Assembly (NCBI GenBank): GCA_022827905.1
Contig: JAJEIQ010000037.1
Span: 1-60,874, forward strand
DNA from: Pseudomonadales bacterium
Lineage (GTDB): Bacteria; Pseudomonadota; Gammaproteobacteria; Pseudomonadales; Azotimanducaceae
Direction of reading: 5' to 3'
DNA length: 60,874 nucleotides
Shown here: in pieces, positions 29,965 to 39,250 of the stretch
How positions within the stretch are numbered: position 1 is the first letter of the stretch
How the letters are laid out: every line of letters starts with the position of its first letter
Position numbers and translations under genes: made by a program
Notes under the pieces: model-generated
What the model was told of the DNA's origin: nothing
The model's database searches: none
The model's input: only the letters and a program-made list of their open reading frames with translations

Positions 29965-30855
29965 TTAGCGAATACGCTCTGACGCCAGCAGCTTCCCTGG
30001 CATCAACTGTGCGGAAGTGGTAGCCGTGGCTGAAACCATGACAGTGTTCTCGCCAAACTCGCCAAGCCACTGACACAGCCGCTCCGCCGTCTCCCTTGAA
30101 AGTCCTTCCATTGCCGAGGAGGCTTGGCTTGAAAGCAGGGAGCGAAGCTCAGGGATGCCCATGGGCGAAACCCTGCCCTCGAATGCGGCGCGAACAACTC
30201 GAAACGCGGTCGCATTGAATGTTGCTTTCCGAATCTCAGCCCGCCCGGCGGCATTTTCGCCGAGCCGTAGGGCATCCCTGTCCCGCACAGACTCGTCGTT
30301 GTGAGGAATTTCTCCCGCCATTGCCTTAAGGAAACGAGCGGGGTCCGATTCAGGGATCCAGACAGGAATCCTGTCGTGATGGCCAACATCGCTTGCGAGT
30401 GGATCTTGAAGTGCGACATCCTCTCCCATCGGGCTAGCTGGGGACGAGATTTCCTGAACGCGACGAACCAGCTGTTTGATCGGATCAATTCCTGCATCTT
30501 CGAGAACGAGCAATTCGAGATTGCCCTTCGGGGGGCCGCTCAACCCAGGCGTCGTGGCATTTGCGGAACCGAGAAGTGCCTTGTTGTCTGCTATGTAGAG
30601 TTTCGCATGAAGCCCGGGGCACGCAAAAATAGGAACTCCATGTCGGCGGGCCACATCCCATGATCGCCAGTCGGATGCGCCCGATGCAATGTCCTGCAAG
30701 TCCCACCGGACATAGACACTACGCTCAGGCACCCGCCTAGCCGATTCAAGCAAGGAATCCAAGGCTTCCGCACCAACAAAGGCTGAGACGATGATGACCC
30801 GCCTGTTAGCCCGAGCGAACAACTGTCGTATTTGGCCTATGGGTGTCTCAATCAC
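29965..30855 (-). CDS. phospholipase D-like HKD-domain protein, last gene of six-gene operon
   Basis: The protein (296 aa) begins with a PLD-type fold: VIIVSAFVGAEALDSLLESA, then one HKD motif GLHAKLYIADNKALLGSANA (H83, K85, D90, followed by GSANAT). Only one HKD is visible, so a dimer would be needed to form an active site, as in nuclease-type PLDs. The C-terminal half is helical and not recognised. The GTG start overlaps the stop of the GHKL ATPase gene by 4 nt (GTGA). PLD proteins act as nucleases in systems such as DISARM (DrmC) and Dpd (DpdK); a similar effector role is inferred here. Confidence 0.78.
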   Translation of the reverse strand: MIETPIGQIRQLFARANRRVIIVSAFVGAEALDSLLESARRVPERSVYVRWDLQDIASGASDWRSWDVARRHGVPIFACPGLHAKLYIADNKALLGSANATTPGLSGPPKGNLELLVLEDAGIDPIKQLVRRVQEISSPASPMGEDVALQDPLASDVGHHDRIPVWIPESDPARFLKAMAGEIPHNDESVRDRDALRLGENAAGRAEIRKATFNATAFRVVRAAFEGRVSPMGIPELRSLLSSQASSAMEGLSRETAERLCQWLGEFGENTVMVSATATTSAQLMPGKLLASERIR

Positions 30856-32789
30856 TCATCGAATTCCAATATGTGCGCGGCTTTTTCGCTCCACAGGCTG
30901 AGGCTCAAGTTCAATGCACGTGCCTCGTCGTGTTTTCTTAAGGCATTGGCTTCAGCAAGCGAGCGCGCGAAAGATGCAATCAATCCGCGAATCACACGGA
31001 GGGCGTCCCCTGGATTGGGCGGCTCCCCCTCATCCTCACTATCACTCTCATCCCCATCATCAATTTCTTCGGAAACTAATAGCCCTGCCATTGCTTCGCT
31101 AAGTGGGTGCCCTCCGTGAAACTTCACAATCAAATGGCCGGGACCCTGCGCGATGCTGAACATAATGGTTGGCTGTCCATACGGGTCCAAGACGTAATCT
31201 AGCTTTAGCCCATTGTCCATGACTTCACTGGGCCTGACATCCTGGGCCCGCTCGTCGCCTGCCAACGTGTCGCCATACGCTTTAGCGGTTCCTTCCCGGT
31301 CGGAAGACGGCTTCGTGTTGTCCATGGGAATTTCCCGTCCCTTCTTGGACAGCGAGTCCCCGTCTTGCTTAAGTTCGTCCACGGGTGGGGTGTAGGGGTC
31401 TTGAGGGCCTCCATTCCAGTTGCCTCCCGATCTTGCATCTTTTCTTTGTTTGCTGACGATCTTTTGCATGTGCCCGAGCAGATCCTTGATCTCTTCGGCC
31501 ACTTCCAAACACCTTATGTCCTTCCAATCCTCTGCCGGTTCTCCTTCCTTCCGTAGCACATCCAGACGTTCCTTGATTTCCTTGATAGGAATGGGAGCGA
31601 GATCGGCGAGACCCCGGACCTGCTGTTTGTCGTTGGAAACGCCGAACACATCATCAAGGTCTGGATCAAAGTCAATGCTCACGGACACCCAGCGGTCAAC
31701 CGTGCGGTCGCCCCTCAGCCACGCCGGATCAAGCGCAATTTCGCGCTCAGACCGCATCAGCGATACTCCCCTAAGTCGATTCGCGAGTTTTCCAAAGGGG
31801 GCTTGGCCCGGATCTCTGTACTTGTTCTTCAGTTTTTCATCTTTAACAACCCGCTGTCTGCGGTACGAGGCCGTAAGCAGATAGTTGCCAACAACATCGC
31901 CTTCAGGCCCCCTGACTTCTTTCAAATCCGGTTGGTACTTCCCGTCCATGTCTTTTCCCTCATCACCGGGGTGCCCGGTGTAAGGGGTGAACAACGTTGA
32001 GTCGCCAGTGAATCCGTCGTCACTCAGATCATCGTCTTTCCAATTTGTCAGAAACGTGGGGTCCACCGGCTCCGCCCACATAGGGGTTCCGAGCATAGCG
32101 TTCGCAGCTTTGTCAAAAACGTTCACCATAATCGAGAGCCGCCCACTCTTGATGAACTCCCTGTGGATGCGTCCGCACAGATCGCAGATATTCCGTTTTA
32201 GGGTTTCCGCCAGTCTCTGGTGGGTCGTGGAAACATCCCTCCAGACAACCAGCGTTCCGCTCTTCATCTTTGAGATTGGTTCAGGCATCCCGTGGAACGC
32301 CGCAGCCGCCCACTCGGGAATTTCCTCGATGGAGGGTTCCGGTAGCAGATTAGCGGCGATACCAGCCTCATCCGACAGGCGGAGACGAGTTGCTGGCACC
32401 TTGTCGGCTGCGGTTTCGCCCTCCTGCCATGACATGACCTGAAGGTCGGTGCACTGGCTGAAGGAAGAGGCGACAAGCCCCACACCGAACTTGCCAAGGC
32501 GCTTCGAGGCCTTCGTCCCATTGCTGGCCTCGCCTTCGTCTTTCGCTGTTCCGTACCCATATTGCACGCAACGCCGTAGCAAGTCGCGGTCCATCCCCAC
32601 CCCATTGTCCAGAACAGCTATTTCCGAGGGGCGCCTACCCCCGTCTACAATGAGCGCCACCGCAATTTCTTTCGCCTTTGCATCCGCGCTATTGTCAATG
32701 AGTTCGGAGATCGCGTATGCCTCGTTACGGTAAGGCCCAGATCGAAGAGCCCTGAGAACCAAGCTGGCCGGAAAGATGTGGTCAGTCAT
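30852..32789 (-). CDS. GHKL (Hsp90/MORC-like) ATPase, fifth gene of six-gene operon
   Basis: The N-terminus is a clear HATPase_c domain: EAYAISELIDNSADAKA is the N-box (E29, N33) and VLDNGVGMD is the G1 box (D61, G63, G65). A later SKRLGKFGVGLVASSF is the G2/lid region. The middle continues as an S5-like transducer region. The acidic tail (EEIDDGDESDSEDEGE) precedes helices up to residue 645. Start: AAGGAG nine bases before ATG 32789; the upstream GTG at 32816 would include the ribosome site itself. GHKL ATPases of this type clamp around DNA or clients and occur in several defence systems. Its exact family is not determined. Confidence 0.83.
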   Translation of the reverse strand: MTDHIFPASLVLRALRSGPYRNEAYAISELIDNSADAKAKEIAVALIVDGGRRPSEIAVLDNGVGMDRDLLRRCVQYGYGTAKDEGEASNGTKASKRLGKFGVGLVASSFSQCTDLQVMSWQEGETAADKVPATRLRLSDEAGIAANLLPEPSIEEIPEWAAAAFHGMPEPISKMKSGTLVVWRDVSTTHQRLAETLKRNICDLCGRIHREFIKSGRLSIMVNVFDKAANAMLGTPMWAEPVDPTFLTNWKDDDLSDDGFTGDSTLFTPYTGHPGDEGKDMDGKYQPDLKEVRGPEGDVVGNYLLTASYRRQRVVKDEKLKNKYRDPGQAPFGKLANRLRGVSLMRSEREIALDPAWLRGDRTVDRWVSVSIDFDPDLDDVFGVSNDKQQVRGLADLAPIPIKEIKERLDVLRKEGEPAEDWKDIRCLEVAEEIKDLLGHMQKIVSKQRKDARSGGNWNGGPQDPYTPPVDELKQDGDSLSKKGREIPMDNTKPSSDREGTAKAYGDTLAGDERAQDVRPSEVMDNGLKLDYVLDPYGQPTIMFSIAQGPGHLIVKFHGGHPLSEAMAGLLVSEEIDDGDESDSEDEGEPPNPGDALRVIRGLIASFARSLAEANALRKHDEARALNLSLSLWSEKAAHILEFDE

Positions 32790-32831
32790 TGTTTTTTTCT
32801 CCTTGATTGGATGCACTGGCTTTCGGACAGG

Positions 32832-34061
32832 TCATGCGGGAGTATCGCCCTCCCAGAGGCTCTCCCACTGACAGAACATGTCGGCCAACTCAGCGTACTC
32901 GGCATAGGACGCGTCCACGATCATGTGGATGGTTGCCTCTTTCGTCCCGCCTGATTTCGGTCCCCTCAACGCCCTGCCGACCATCTGCTGAAGTCGAACG
33001 GCGCTCTTGGTCGGTTGGCCGATTACAGCCCCACTAATTTCAGGGGCATCGAACCCGGCGGTGAGAACGTTGCAGTTGAACAGCACTTGGGGAGGTCCGG
33101 TGGCCGCGGGCTGTTGGAAGGTCTTCGTGTAGTGTTCCCGATCTTTCACAGGGGTTTCTCCAGAAACCGCATGGGAGTATGCATATCCACCGCCTCGCAT
33201 CGCGGCGGCGCATTCCTCAGCAGAGGCAACGGACGGCGTGAAGGCAATTACGCGCCGATGGCCCTCGTCAAATAGCCTCTGGACAAGTCCTAAGATCCTA
33301 TTGTTTCGCTCCCTGTCCTCCCCCAAGTCCGCAAGTGCGCTGTCAGAATACTCCGCCCCCTGCTCGTTGGGCACCGATGTACTTTCGATGTCGTGCGTCT
33401 CAATAACTGCACGGGCCAAATACCCCTCGTTGACCAAGTAGCGCACCGGGTTGCCCATCTCTCCTATGCCGACTTTCCGTCCTTCGTACATTTTGACCAG
33501 CCTTCTTGTCTCGTCGGGACTTGCCCTTCCGGGTGTTGCGCTTAGACCCAATAGCCTCCGCTTTGCAAGGCCGCCGCCAGCCAGGATGCTCTCCACAAGG
33601 TCGCGAAACGTAGGGGCCACCGAGTGATGCGCCTCGTCGAACACCACCAAGCTGACCCTATCTAGCAGCGACTGCTCGATCCACTGACTGGCGCTGATTG
33701 ACTGGCCTGCCATCTGGAGGCCTGCGATAAGGACCGTGTTGCGGCGGATTGTGGTTCCGTGTGTAAACCGCTCGCCGCCACCACGCCACTGTATCACTAC
33801 TGCTTTGACATCCCCTTGGGCTTCCCAAGCAGCGCTGAACGCCTTCGCCGCTTGCTCAACCAGCTCCTTGGTTGGCGCGAGCCAAAGCACCATGGTGGGT
33901 GCGTTTTGTCGAAGGTGCATGGACACGACAGACATTGCCATGCGGGTCTTTCCCGCCCCAGTCGGGGCGTGCAGCAGCACCCGGTCGTGATTTTCCAGAG
34001 TGCGGAGCACCGCATCCACAGCATTCTTCTGGTAGGGCCGCAACGAGTAACGCGGCGACAC
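32832..34061 (-). CDS. SF2 DEAH-box helicase, fourth gene of six-gene operon
   Basis: This is a two-domain helicase of 409 residues. It has the Q-motif-like RYSLRPYQKNAVDAV, Walker A PTGAGKT (33-39), DEAH (142-145), SAT (174-176) and motif VI QMVGRALRG (about 365). It resembles the SSL2/RAD25-like or type III restriction helicases without extra domains. The listed start is GTG 34061. A better ribosome site, GGGAGG, lies five bases before an in-frame ATA 15 codons upstream (34094-34096), so a rare ATA start is possible. It is separated from the DndC-like gene by 123 bp, the only sizeable gap in the operon. Confidence 0.84.
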   Translation of the reverse strand: MSPRYSLRPYQKNAVDAVLRTLENHDRVLLHAPTGAGKTRMAMSVVSMHLRQNAPTMVLWLAPTKELVEQAAKAFSAAWEAQGDVKAVVIQWRGGGERFTHGTTIRRNTVLIAGLQMAGQSISASQWIEQSLLDRVSLVVFDEAHHSVAPTFRDLVESILAGGGLAKRRLLGLSATPGRASPDETRRLVKMYEGRKVGIGEMGNPVRYLVNEGYLARAVIETHDIESTSVPNEQGAEYSDSALADLGEDRERNNRILGLVQRLFDEGHRRVIAFTPSVASAEECAAAMRGGGYAYSHAVSGETPVKDREHYTKTFQQPAATGPPQVLFNCNVLTAGFDAPEISGAVIGQPTKSAVRLQQMVGRALRGPKSGGTKEATIHMIVDASYAEYAELADMFCQWESLWEGDTPA

Positions 34062-34184
34062 TTCGTCAAAGGTAGGTGTTTCGCTTGCTATGGTGACCTC
34101 CCTAGGGACGTGCTGTGAAGTGTGTTAACAGGTGACTTGTAACGTACCGAAACCCAGCCAAGGGCCGCTCACACTGGCAGTGAA

Positions 34185-35087
34185 CTAAAGCGAGCAGACT
34201 GCGCAAGCTTGGTCGTGCGGGTCATCCTCGGCAAGGTTTGCCGCCAGCAAGGACTCCTGCCAAGACCGCGGACCATCACTCGCGATTATCTCGCCATCCC
34301 TCTCGCCCATGGATCCGGCCTCTTGATCGAGGTCGGCCAAGGAAATCTTGTCCATCCATGTGTACATGCGGCCAGTGTCGGGGTCGAAGGTCTCCTCCTC
34401 GTAGCGCATGGCCTTCTCAAACAGGTCGGGATGCTCCCTGCGCAGCCCCAACCATTCGCTTTTGCGCTGGAAAAAGCAAAAGTAGCAGCCCGAGCGCGAC
34501 CGCCACCTGTAGTAGTCGGGCAATCCTGTCGTTTCCTCAAGCAGCGCAACAATGTCATCCCGCACCAGCCCGTCGCGAACGAACGGATAGACGGCGGTCA
34601 CGTTCTTGAGTGAACTGAGCTTGGAGCGCGAGGCTTCGTCAGCACGAATGCCAACATAGTTTATTGTGGGGGCATCGCCGACAAAGGCGTTCATGGGCTT
34701 GATCTTCATTTTGTATGTGCACCACCGCTGCCGCCTTGACGGCAGAAGGCCACCATGCTCCGCCCACAGGAAATGGTCGAACGGGGCCGCGTTGGCATCA
34801 CTGCCGTTTGGGAACGGGCTCAGCCTGCGCACTGGCTTGCCGAGAAACTTCTCCAGTATCCCAAGGTATTCGTAGACTTCCGGCAGTTCCTTACCCGTGT
34901 CGGTGAAGAAGTGCTCAATTGCCGGCGCCTGGCGAGCCTGTTCAATTTCCCGGGCAGCGTCGGCGCAGTCTGATGCGGCGAGCAGTTCGCAGAAGTAGCG
35001 CCAGTCCCCCTCCTTGCGGGCGAGGTGGATGGCGAGCGCCGCTGAGTCCTTGCCGCCGGAAATCCCGAGGATGTGCCTAGTTTTCAT
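34185..35087 (-). CDS. DndC/BrxP-like PP-loop protein (PAPS reductase fold), third gene of six-gene operon
   Basis: This 300-residue adenine-nucleotide alpha-hydrolase has the PP-loop ISGGKDSAALAI (residues 9-20), the second motif FFTDTGKELPEVYEYL and a cysteine set RRQRWCTYKMKI plus SGCYFCFFQRKSEW that could hold an Fe-S cluster, as in DndC and SspD. Those proteins activate a substrate with ATP before sulfur transfer to DNA; BREX type 4 BrxP has the same fold. Here no DndA, DndD or DndE homologue is adjacent. The C-terminus ends CAVCSL, another CxxC. Its ATG overlaps the stop of the large ATPase gene (ATGA). Confidence 0.83.
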   Translation of the reverse strand: MKTRHILGISGGKDSAALAIHLARKEGDWRYFCELLAASDCADAAREIEQARQAPAIEHFFTDTGKELPEVYEYLGILEKFLGKPVRRLSPFPNGSDANAAPFDHFLWAEHGGLLPSRRQRWCTYKMKIKPMNAFVGDAPTINYVGIRADEASRSKLSSLKNVTAVYPFVRDGLVRDDIVALLEETTGLPDYYRWRSRSGCYFCFFQRKSEWLGLRREHPDLFEKAMRYEEETFDPDTGRMYTWMDKISLADLDQEAGSMGERDGEIIASDGPRSWQESLLAANLAEDDPHDQACAVCSL

Positions 35088-38000
35088 GCGGTCTCCCTGA
35101 ACGTTTGGGCCAGACTTGCGATGACAGCCATGCGCCGCGCCTTGGGAACGGATGCCAAAATTGCCTTGGCCTCTTGCTCCTGCGGCACCGTGTTCCTGGT
35201 GCCTGCCCCCGGCAAGAAGACTACGAAGGGTTTTGCATCAGGAGGCGCCTCGGCGTCCTCCAACATCCGTCCGGCCTCCTGCACGGCCATGAGTGTCCGA
35301 CGCAAGGCGAATTCGGCCTGCGCTACATGGGCATCGGACCACAACTCCAGCGGCTGCCGAATGCCCAGTCCATCATCGACAATGCGCGCGAGCCAAGCGA
35401 GGTCGTCAAGATTTCCATGTCCCAATGCCGCTTTCACAAAATCGCCGTATCCGTGGTGTATGCGGCTGTCTCGCAACACTGATTCAGCGCAACCGACGCA
35501 TTCCCGCCTAGCTTCTGAGAGCGTCCCCTTACCCCAAACCTCCACGACAACGTCAGCCAAGGCTCGCAGGAGCGACACGTCAGCGCATTCAAGGGAAACA
35601 CGCGCATCCTCGACGTGAGCAAGGTACTCCTTGGCATCTGCGCCGCGCGACGGTAGCCGACTGTGTCCCAACGCGCTTGGAATGGCTCGAAACAGCATAT
35701 CGCCTGGCGACTTGGCAACACGAAACGCACGCCGAAAGGCACATGCAGTTTCGGACACTGTTTGCGTGCTGCGAGCATAGTTGGAAAGCTCCGCGTGGCG
35801 TTTAAGGGCGGCCCTCGCAACGGCGACCGGCGTGACATGCTCCGAAGGCTCCCTCTCCCCAGAGAGGGCTTGCCGGTACTTTGCCATGAACAACTTGCCA
35901 ACCGGGGCATCGGTCGTTGCGGAAACGCTGAACCTCTTTGGCGCCTTGACCATCCGCACCAGCGTTTGCGGCCCCCAATCAGGGAGGTAGCCGCCGGACT
36001 CGTAGAGTTCATAGCGGTCCCGTTCGACCAACAGGATGACGGCGCACAGCAGCAGCGCAGGACTCCGCTTGACACCAAAGGGTGTTTCGCTCAAAGCACA
36101 CACCATGTCCTCGACCGATTTCGCGCCACCTTCCGCCGCAAATTGCTGGCGGATTTCCGCGAGTACCTGCCGAAGTCCGTCGGGCATTGCTCTTCCCGTT
36201 GTGGTGAGCCGCCAAGTTCCGTCACGCCCCTTCACATGCAGCCGGCTTCCCTTGATGAACACCTCGTACAGGATGCGCTCAGCAGGAAACCGCTCAATAC
36301 CTAGCCTCTCCGTCGAAGGGGATCTGCACATGGCTTCGATGAGCTTCCTAAAAGCCGCTGAAGCTTGCCCACTGAGCTGATCCCGGTTGAACATGTCCAG
36401 ATGGAGTTCGAACGCCATTGGGTACGCCTTATCCATGGCCGCGGTCGCCGCTTCTTGCATCGAGCCAAACTCCTGACCTCCAAGCCTCCATTCGGTTTTG
36501 GATAAGGCGAGCCACTCTTCAACAAGAGCCGAGACCGCGCCGTCGTGATGCTCAAGGCGAATGCGCATCTCCTTGGCTGCCACTTTGTCTCCCAGCAGAT
36601 CCGCATCGCCTTCCAAAAGCCGCCGGATGGCCGCACTTGCCTTCAAGTGAGGGGTCAGGGCGGCACTGGAAATGAAGGCGTGAACATCCACGCCAGTGCA
36701 GGTCGCCACTTCGGGAGGCGCACCAAGTCCAACAAGGATGCGCGGCCCTCCAGCGGGCGGGGGAACGTGCTGGCCCGGATTCAGCCACATTAGGCGAGCC
36801 ATGCGGCGATTTCCCGTCTCTATGTAGTGACGGTGGGCGAGCACATCGCGCGCGAACCTCTGGTTCATCTCCAACGCGGCATCCAATTCAACCATGGACA
36901 TTTCCGCGTCGATCTTCCCGACGACATCATAGTCACTTCCCTCCCACACGACGTATTCGCTGCGGAATTCGCGATGGACAAGCAGGGCTCGGCTGACCAA
37001 GCACTCAACGTTGGCCTCAAAGGGAAAGCGGGCAGGCAGGCAGGCGAGTGCACCTCCTTGGTCAGCGGAGATTCCACGCCCGCTGCAGAAGCTGAGCAGC
37101 GCCATGACCTTGAAAAGTGACCGCGTCCTCGCTTCCAAGTCATCCCCGACCCGTTCCCAAGCTCCATAAATGGCGGCAAACCGCTTGGCGAACACGGGGT
37201 TTGAAGGGGTTTTCAATGCATCCGCGAAAAAGTGGTCGAAGAGCGCCTCTGGACGCACCCAGCCTCCCCGCGCCGATTTACGGGCAGCGGCGAATCCCGC
37301 GGGTTTTTCTGAAGACAGCCAGCCCACAACCGTGCGATCCTGCTGGCCCAGAAGGCGTGAAAGGCGTGTGAGCAAAGCAATGGTCATAGGGTGCAGCGGA
37401 CGACAGGCTGCGCATGCGTCAAGGAATTCCTGATCCCGCATCAATGTCGGGCTCAACTTGCTCTTGTCGGGGGCAATTGAGCGGGGCACCTGCCCGCTTT
37501 GGAGTTTAGGAAGTGAGCGCAGGGCGCTCGCAATGATACGGGCGGTGTCCGTCTCAGAGTTCTGAAGAACCGTCTCCCTGAACCGCCCCCTAACCTTCTC
37601 CCACTCTGTCCGATCGTCGCCGAGCAGCCTGTCGGCGTAGTGGTCTAATCCATGGTGCTGCACTATGACTAAGGTGAGCGGCGCATCCGGACGCCCGGTC
37701 GACTCCGCGATTTCCTGAAGCAGATGGAGATCCGCGCCGCCCGCGGGGCCAAGCATTTGTTCCAGATGCCTGCCGAACTCGTCAATGGCTAGGAGAACGC
37801 CAGCGCCCCCACTGGCGCGGATGGACTTGGCGAACGTCCTCAGAGACTCTGCCGCCAGCGCTTGGGAGCTTTTGCCAACCGAAGCGGACAGCGCGACGCG
37901 CAGGGCACATGCCCCTGGGGCGTCCGGATTGCGTTCGGCAAAGTCCTCCGCAACAGAGAGGATTTTCGATGCGAGACTTTCCGTTGAGCCAGTGAAAGCC

Positions 38001-38299
38001 AAGGGGACCAACCCGCCCGCCTCGCGCAATCGGATTGCCGGGCAATCCTCTCCCCGGAACAGCTCAGACGAAGACGTCGACGGGTTTTCGATTGTCGAAC
38101 GGGTAACTTGGTTCAGCAAGAAGGCCAGCAGGGATGACTTTCCTGCCCCATACGGCCCTTCTAGCGCGAGTGCGGCGCCACCATGGAGGGCCTTCTCAGA
38201 CAGCTCCCCAATGAACTCCTTTGCTTGGCTAGTTGGGTAATACCATTCCCTCGCCCACCTGATGTCCTCTATGCTCTCAATGTTGGTGGAAAGTCGCAT
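35084..38299 (-). CDS. large BrxC/PglY-like P-loop ATPase, second gene of six-gene operon
   Basis: This is a 1071-residue protein. Walker A GPYGAGKSS lies at residues 48-56 and Walker B GVLLAIDEFGRHLEQML about 185 residues in. The N-terminus begins RLSTNIESIEDIRWAREWYY, like ATPases that sit at the core of BREX (BrxC/PglY) and related systems. The remaining 800 residues are helical and lack familiar domains. I place the start at ATG 38299, eight bases after the DUF4007 stop; an ATG at 38341 would add 14 residues and overlap that gene by 35 nt. It probably works as the motor or assembly platform of the system; this is inference. Confidence 0.78.
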   Translation of the reverse strand: MRLSTNIESIEDIRWAREWYYPTSQAKEFIGELSEKALHGGAALALEGPYGAGKSSLLAFLLNQVTRSTIENPSTSSSELFRGEDCPAIRLREAGGLVPLAFTGSTESLASKILSVAEDFAERNPDAPGACALRVALSASVGKSSQALAAESLRTFAKSIRASGGAGVLLAIDEFGRHLEQMLGPAGGADLHLLQEIAESTGRPDAPLTLVIVQHHGLDHYADRLLGDDRTEWEKVRGRFRETVLQNSETDTARIIASALRSLPKLQSGQVPRSIAPDKSKLSPTLMRDQEFLDACAACRPLHPMTIALLTRLSRLLGQQDRTVVGWLSSEKPAGFAAARKSARGGWVRPEALFDHFFADALKTPSNPVFAKRFAAIYGAWERVGDDLEARTRSLFKVMALLSFCSGRGISADQGGALACLPARFPFEANVECLVSRALLVHREFRSEYVVWEGSDYDVVGKIDAEMSMVELDAALEMNQRFARDVLAHRHYIETGNRRMARLMWLNPGQHVPPPAGGPRILVGLGAPPEVATCTGVDVHAFISSAALTPHLKASAAIRRLLEGDADLLGDKVAAKEMRIRLEHHDGAVSALVEEWLALSKTEWRLGGQEFGSMQEAATAAMDKAYPMAFELHLDMFNRDQLSGQASAAFRKLIEAMCRSPSTERLGIERFPAERILYEVFIKGSRLHVKGRDGTWRLTTTGRAMPDGLRQVLAEIRQQFAAEGGAKSVEDMVCALSETPFGVKRSPALLLCAVILLVERDRYELYESGGYLPDWGPQTLVRMVKAPKRFSVSATTDAPVGKLFMAKYRQALSGEREPSEHVTPVAVARAALKRHAELSNYARSTQTVSETACAFRRAFRVAKSPGDMLFRAIPSALGHSRLPSRGADAKEYLAHVEDARVSLECADVSLLRALADVVVEVWGKGTLSEARRECVGCAESVLRDSRIHHGYGDFVKAALGHGNLDDLAWLARIVDDGLGIRQPLELWSDAHVAQAEFALRRTLMAVQEAGRMLEDAEAPPDAKPFVVFLPGAGTRNTVPQEQEAKAILASVPKARRMAVIASLAQTFRETA

Positions 38300-38306
38300 T
38301 TGCGGA

Positions 38307-39209
38307 TCACATATTTCTCTCGAAGAACCGATCATCCACATCCGCCGTCAGCCCGTTCCTGCATATCTCGCCCCATTCCCCGCAAGCCACGAGCATGGAG
38401 TCCCCGCCCGGCATCGCAGACAGTGAAAGGGGGGCTTGCCGCCTTCGGCAGATGCGTTCGACTGAGCCATAAAAGCCGTCGCTTGTGAGACCGAAAACCA
38501 CACCTGGAGAGGTCAGTGCGTTGCGGTTGAGGTACAGCGAGGACAGAGTTGAGGATTCAGCCCTTCTCTTCGCTAAGGACGAAAGCAAAGCGTGCTCAAC
38601 GACCCGCTCCGTGACGTGGGCTCGGTTATTCTCCCACGTCCGTCTATGCCGCCCTCGACGACCGTGTCCGCCTTCCGTCAGCAGCCCCAGTTGCGCAAAG
38701 AAGCGGTCCCCGATGTCCTCGTTTAGACCACTGGCGTCTCGCGTGTGCATTCGTATCACGGCTTCGACGTCCCCACGCACGGTGCCTTTCGAGTAGGCGA
38801 CGCCAGCGGCAGATGACAAATGCTGAACAAACTTGTCTATCGCGTCGTCAGTCGTGAAGCGGTCGTAGGTGATGCGATTGAATGCCCATGCCGCGGCGGA
38901 GGCCCTTTCGACGTTCCCGGCAATTTGCCAATGCAGGAACGCAATGCTCTCGGGCCGCTCAAGAAATGGGTCGTGGTCAACAAACAGGCGTCTTCCAAGC
39001 CGTGTAATTTCGCCACCATCGCCCAGAACGCCGCTCACCCTGCCCCATGCGCGCATGGACTTCGCCATGTTTTTCCCAACGCCCAAATCGCAGGCGATGG
39101 TTTCGAGATTGGCAGGCACTCTCCCCGCCCCTCCGTATCTGTGGACCATTCGAGGAAGCCAAGAAAGCCTGAGCGGGAACCCGCCAAAATGCCCCACAAC
39201 ATAATGCAT
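38307..39209 (-). CDS. DUF4007 family protein, first gene of six-gene operon
   Basis: The 300-residue protein matches the DUF4007 layout: GHFGGFPLRLSWLPRMV at the start, then CDLGVGKNMAKSMRAWG and RLGRRLFVDHDPFLERP. The middle carries basic segments (GGHGRRGRHRRTW) suited to nucleic-acid contact, and it ends with a winged-helix-like region. As I recall, DUF4007 genes often accompany DndC-like genes in defence islands, but no activity is established to my knowledge. The ATG at 39209 is used because the longer frame (39251) would start inside the -10 box of the operon promoter. Confidence 0.8.
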   Translation of the reverse strand: MHYVVGHFGGFPLRLSWLPRMVHRYGGAGRVPANLETIACDLGVGKNMAKSMRAWGRVSGVLGDGGEITRLGRRLFVDHDPFLERPESIAFLHWQIAGNVERASAAAWAFNRITYDRFTTDDAIDKFVQHLSSAAGVAYSKGTVRGDVEAVIRMHTRDASGLNEDIGDRFFAQLGLLTEGGHGRRGRHRRTWENNRAHVTERVVEHALLSSLAKRRAESSTLSSLYLNRNALTSPGVVFGLTSDGFYGSVERICRRRQAPLSLSAMPGGDSMLVACGEWGEICRNGLTADVDDRFFERNM

Positions 39210-39250
39210 TTCGATCGTTCGCCTGCCCGCCGTCGTTGCTGTCGGCAACA

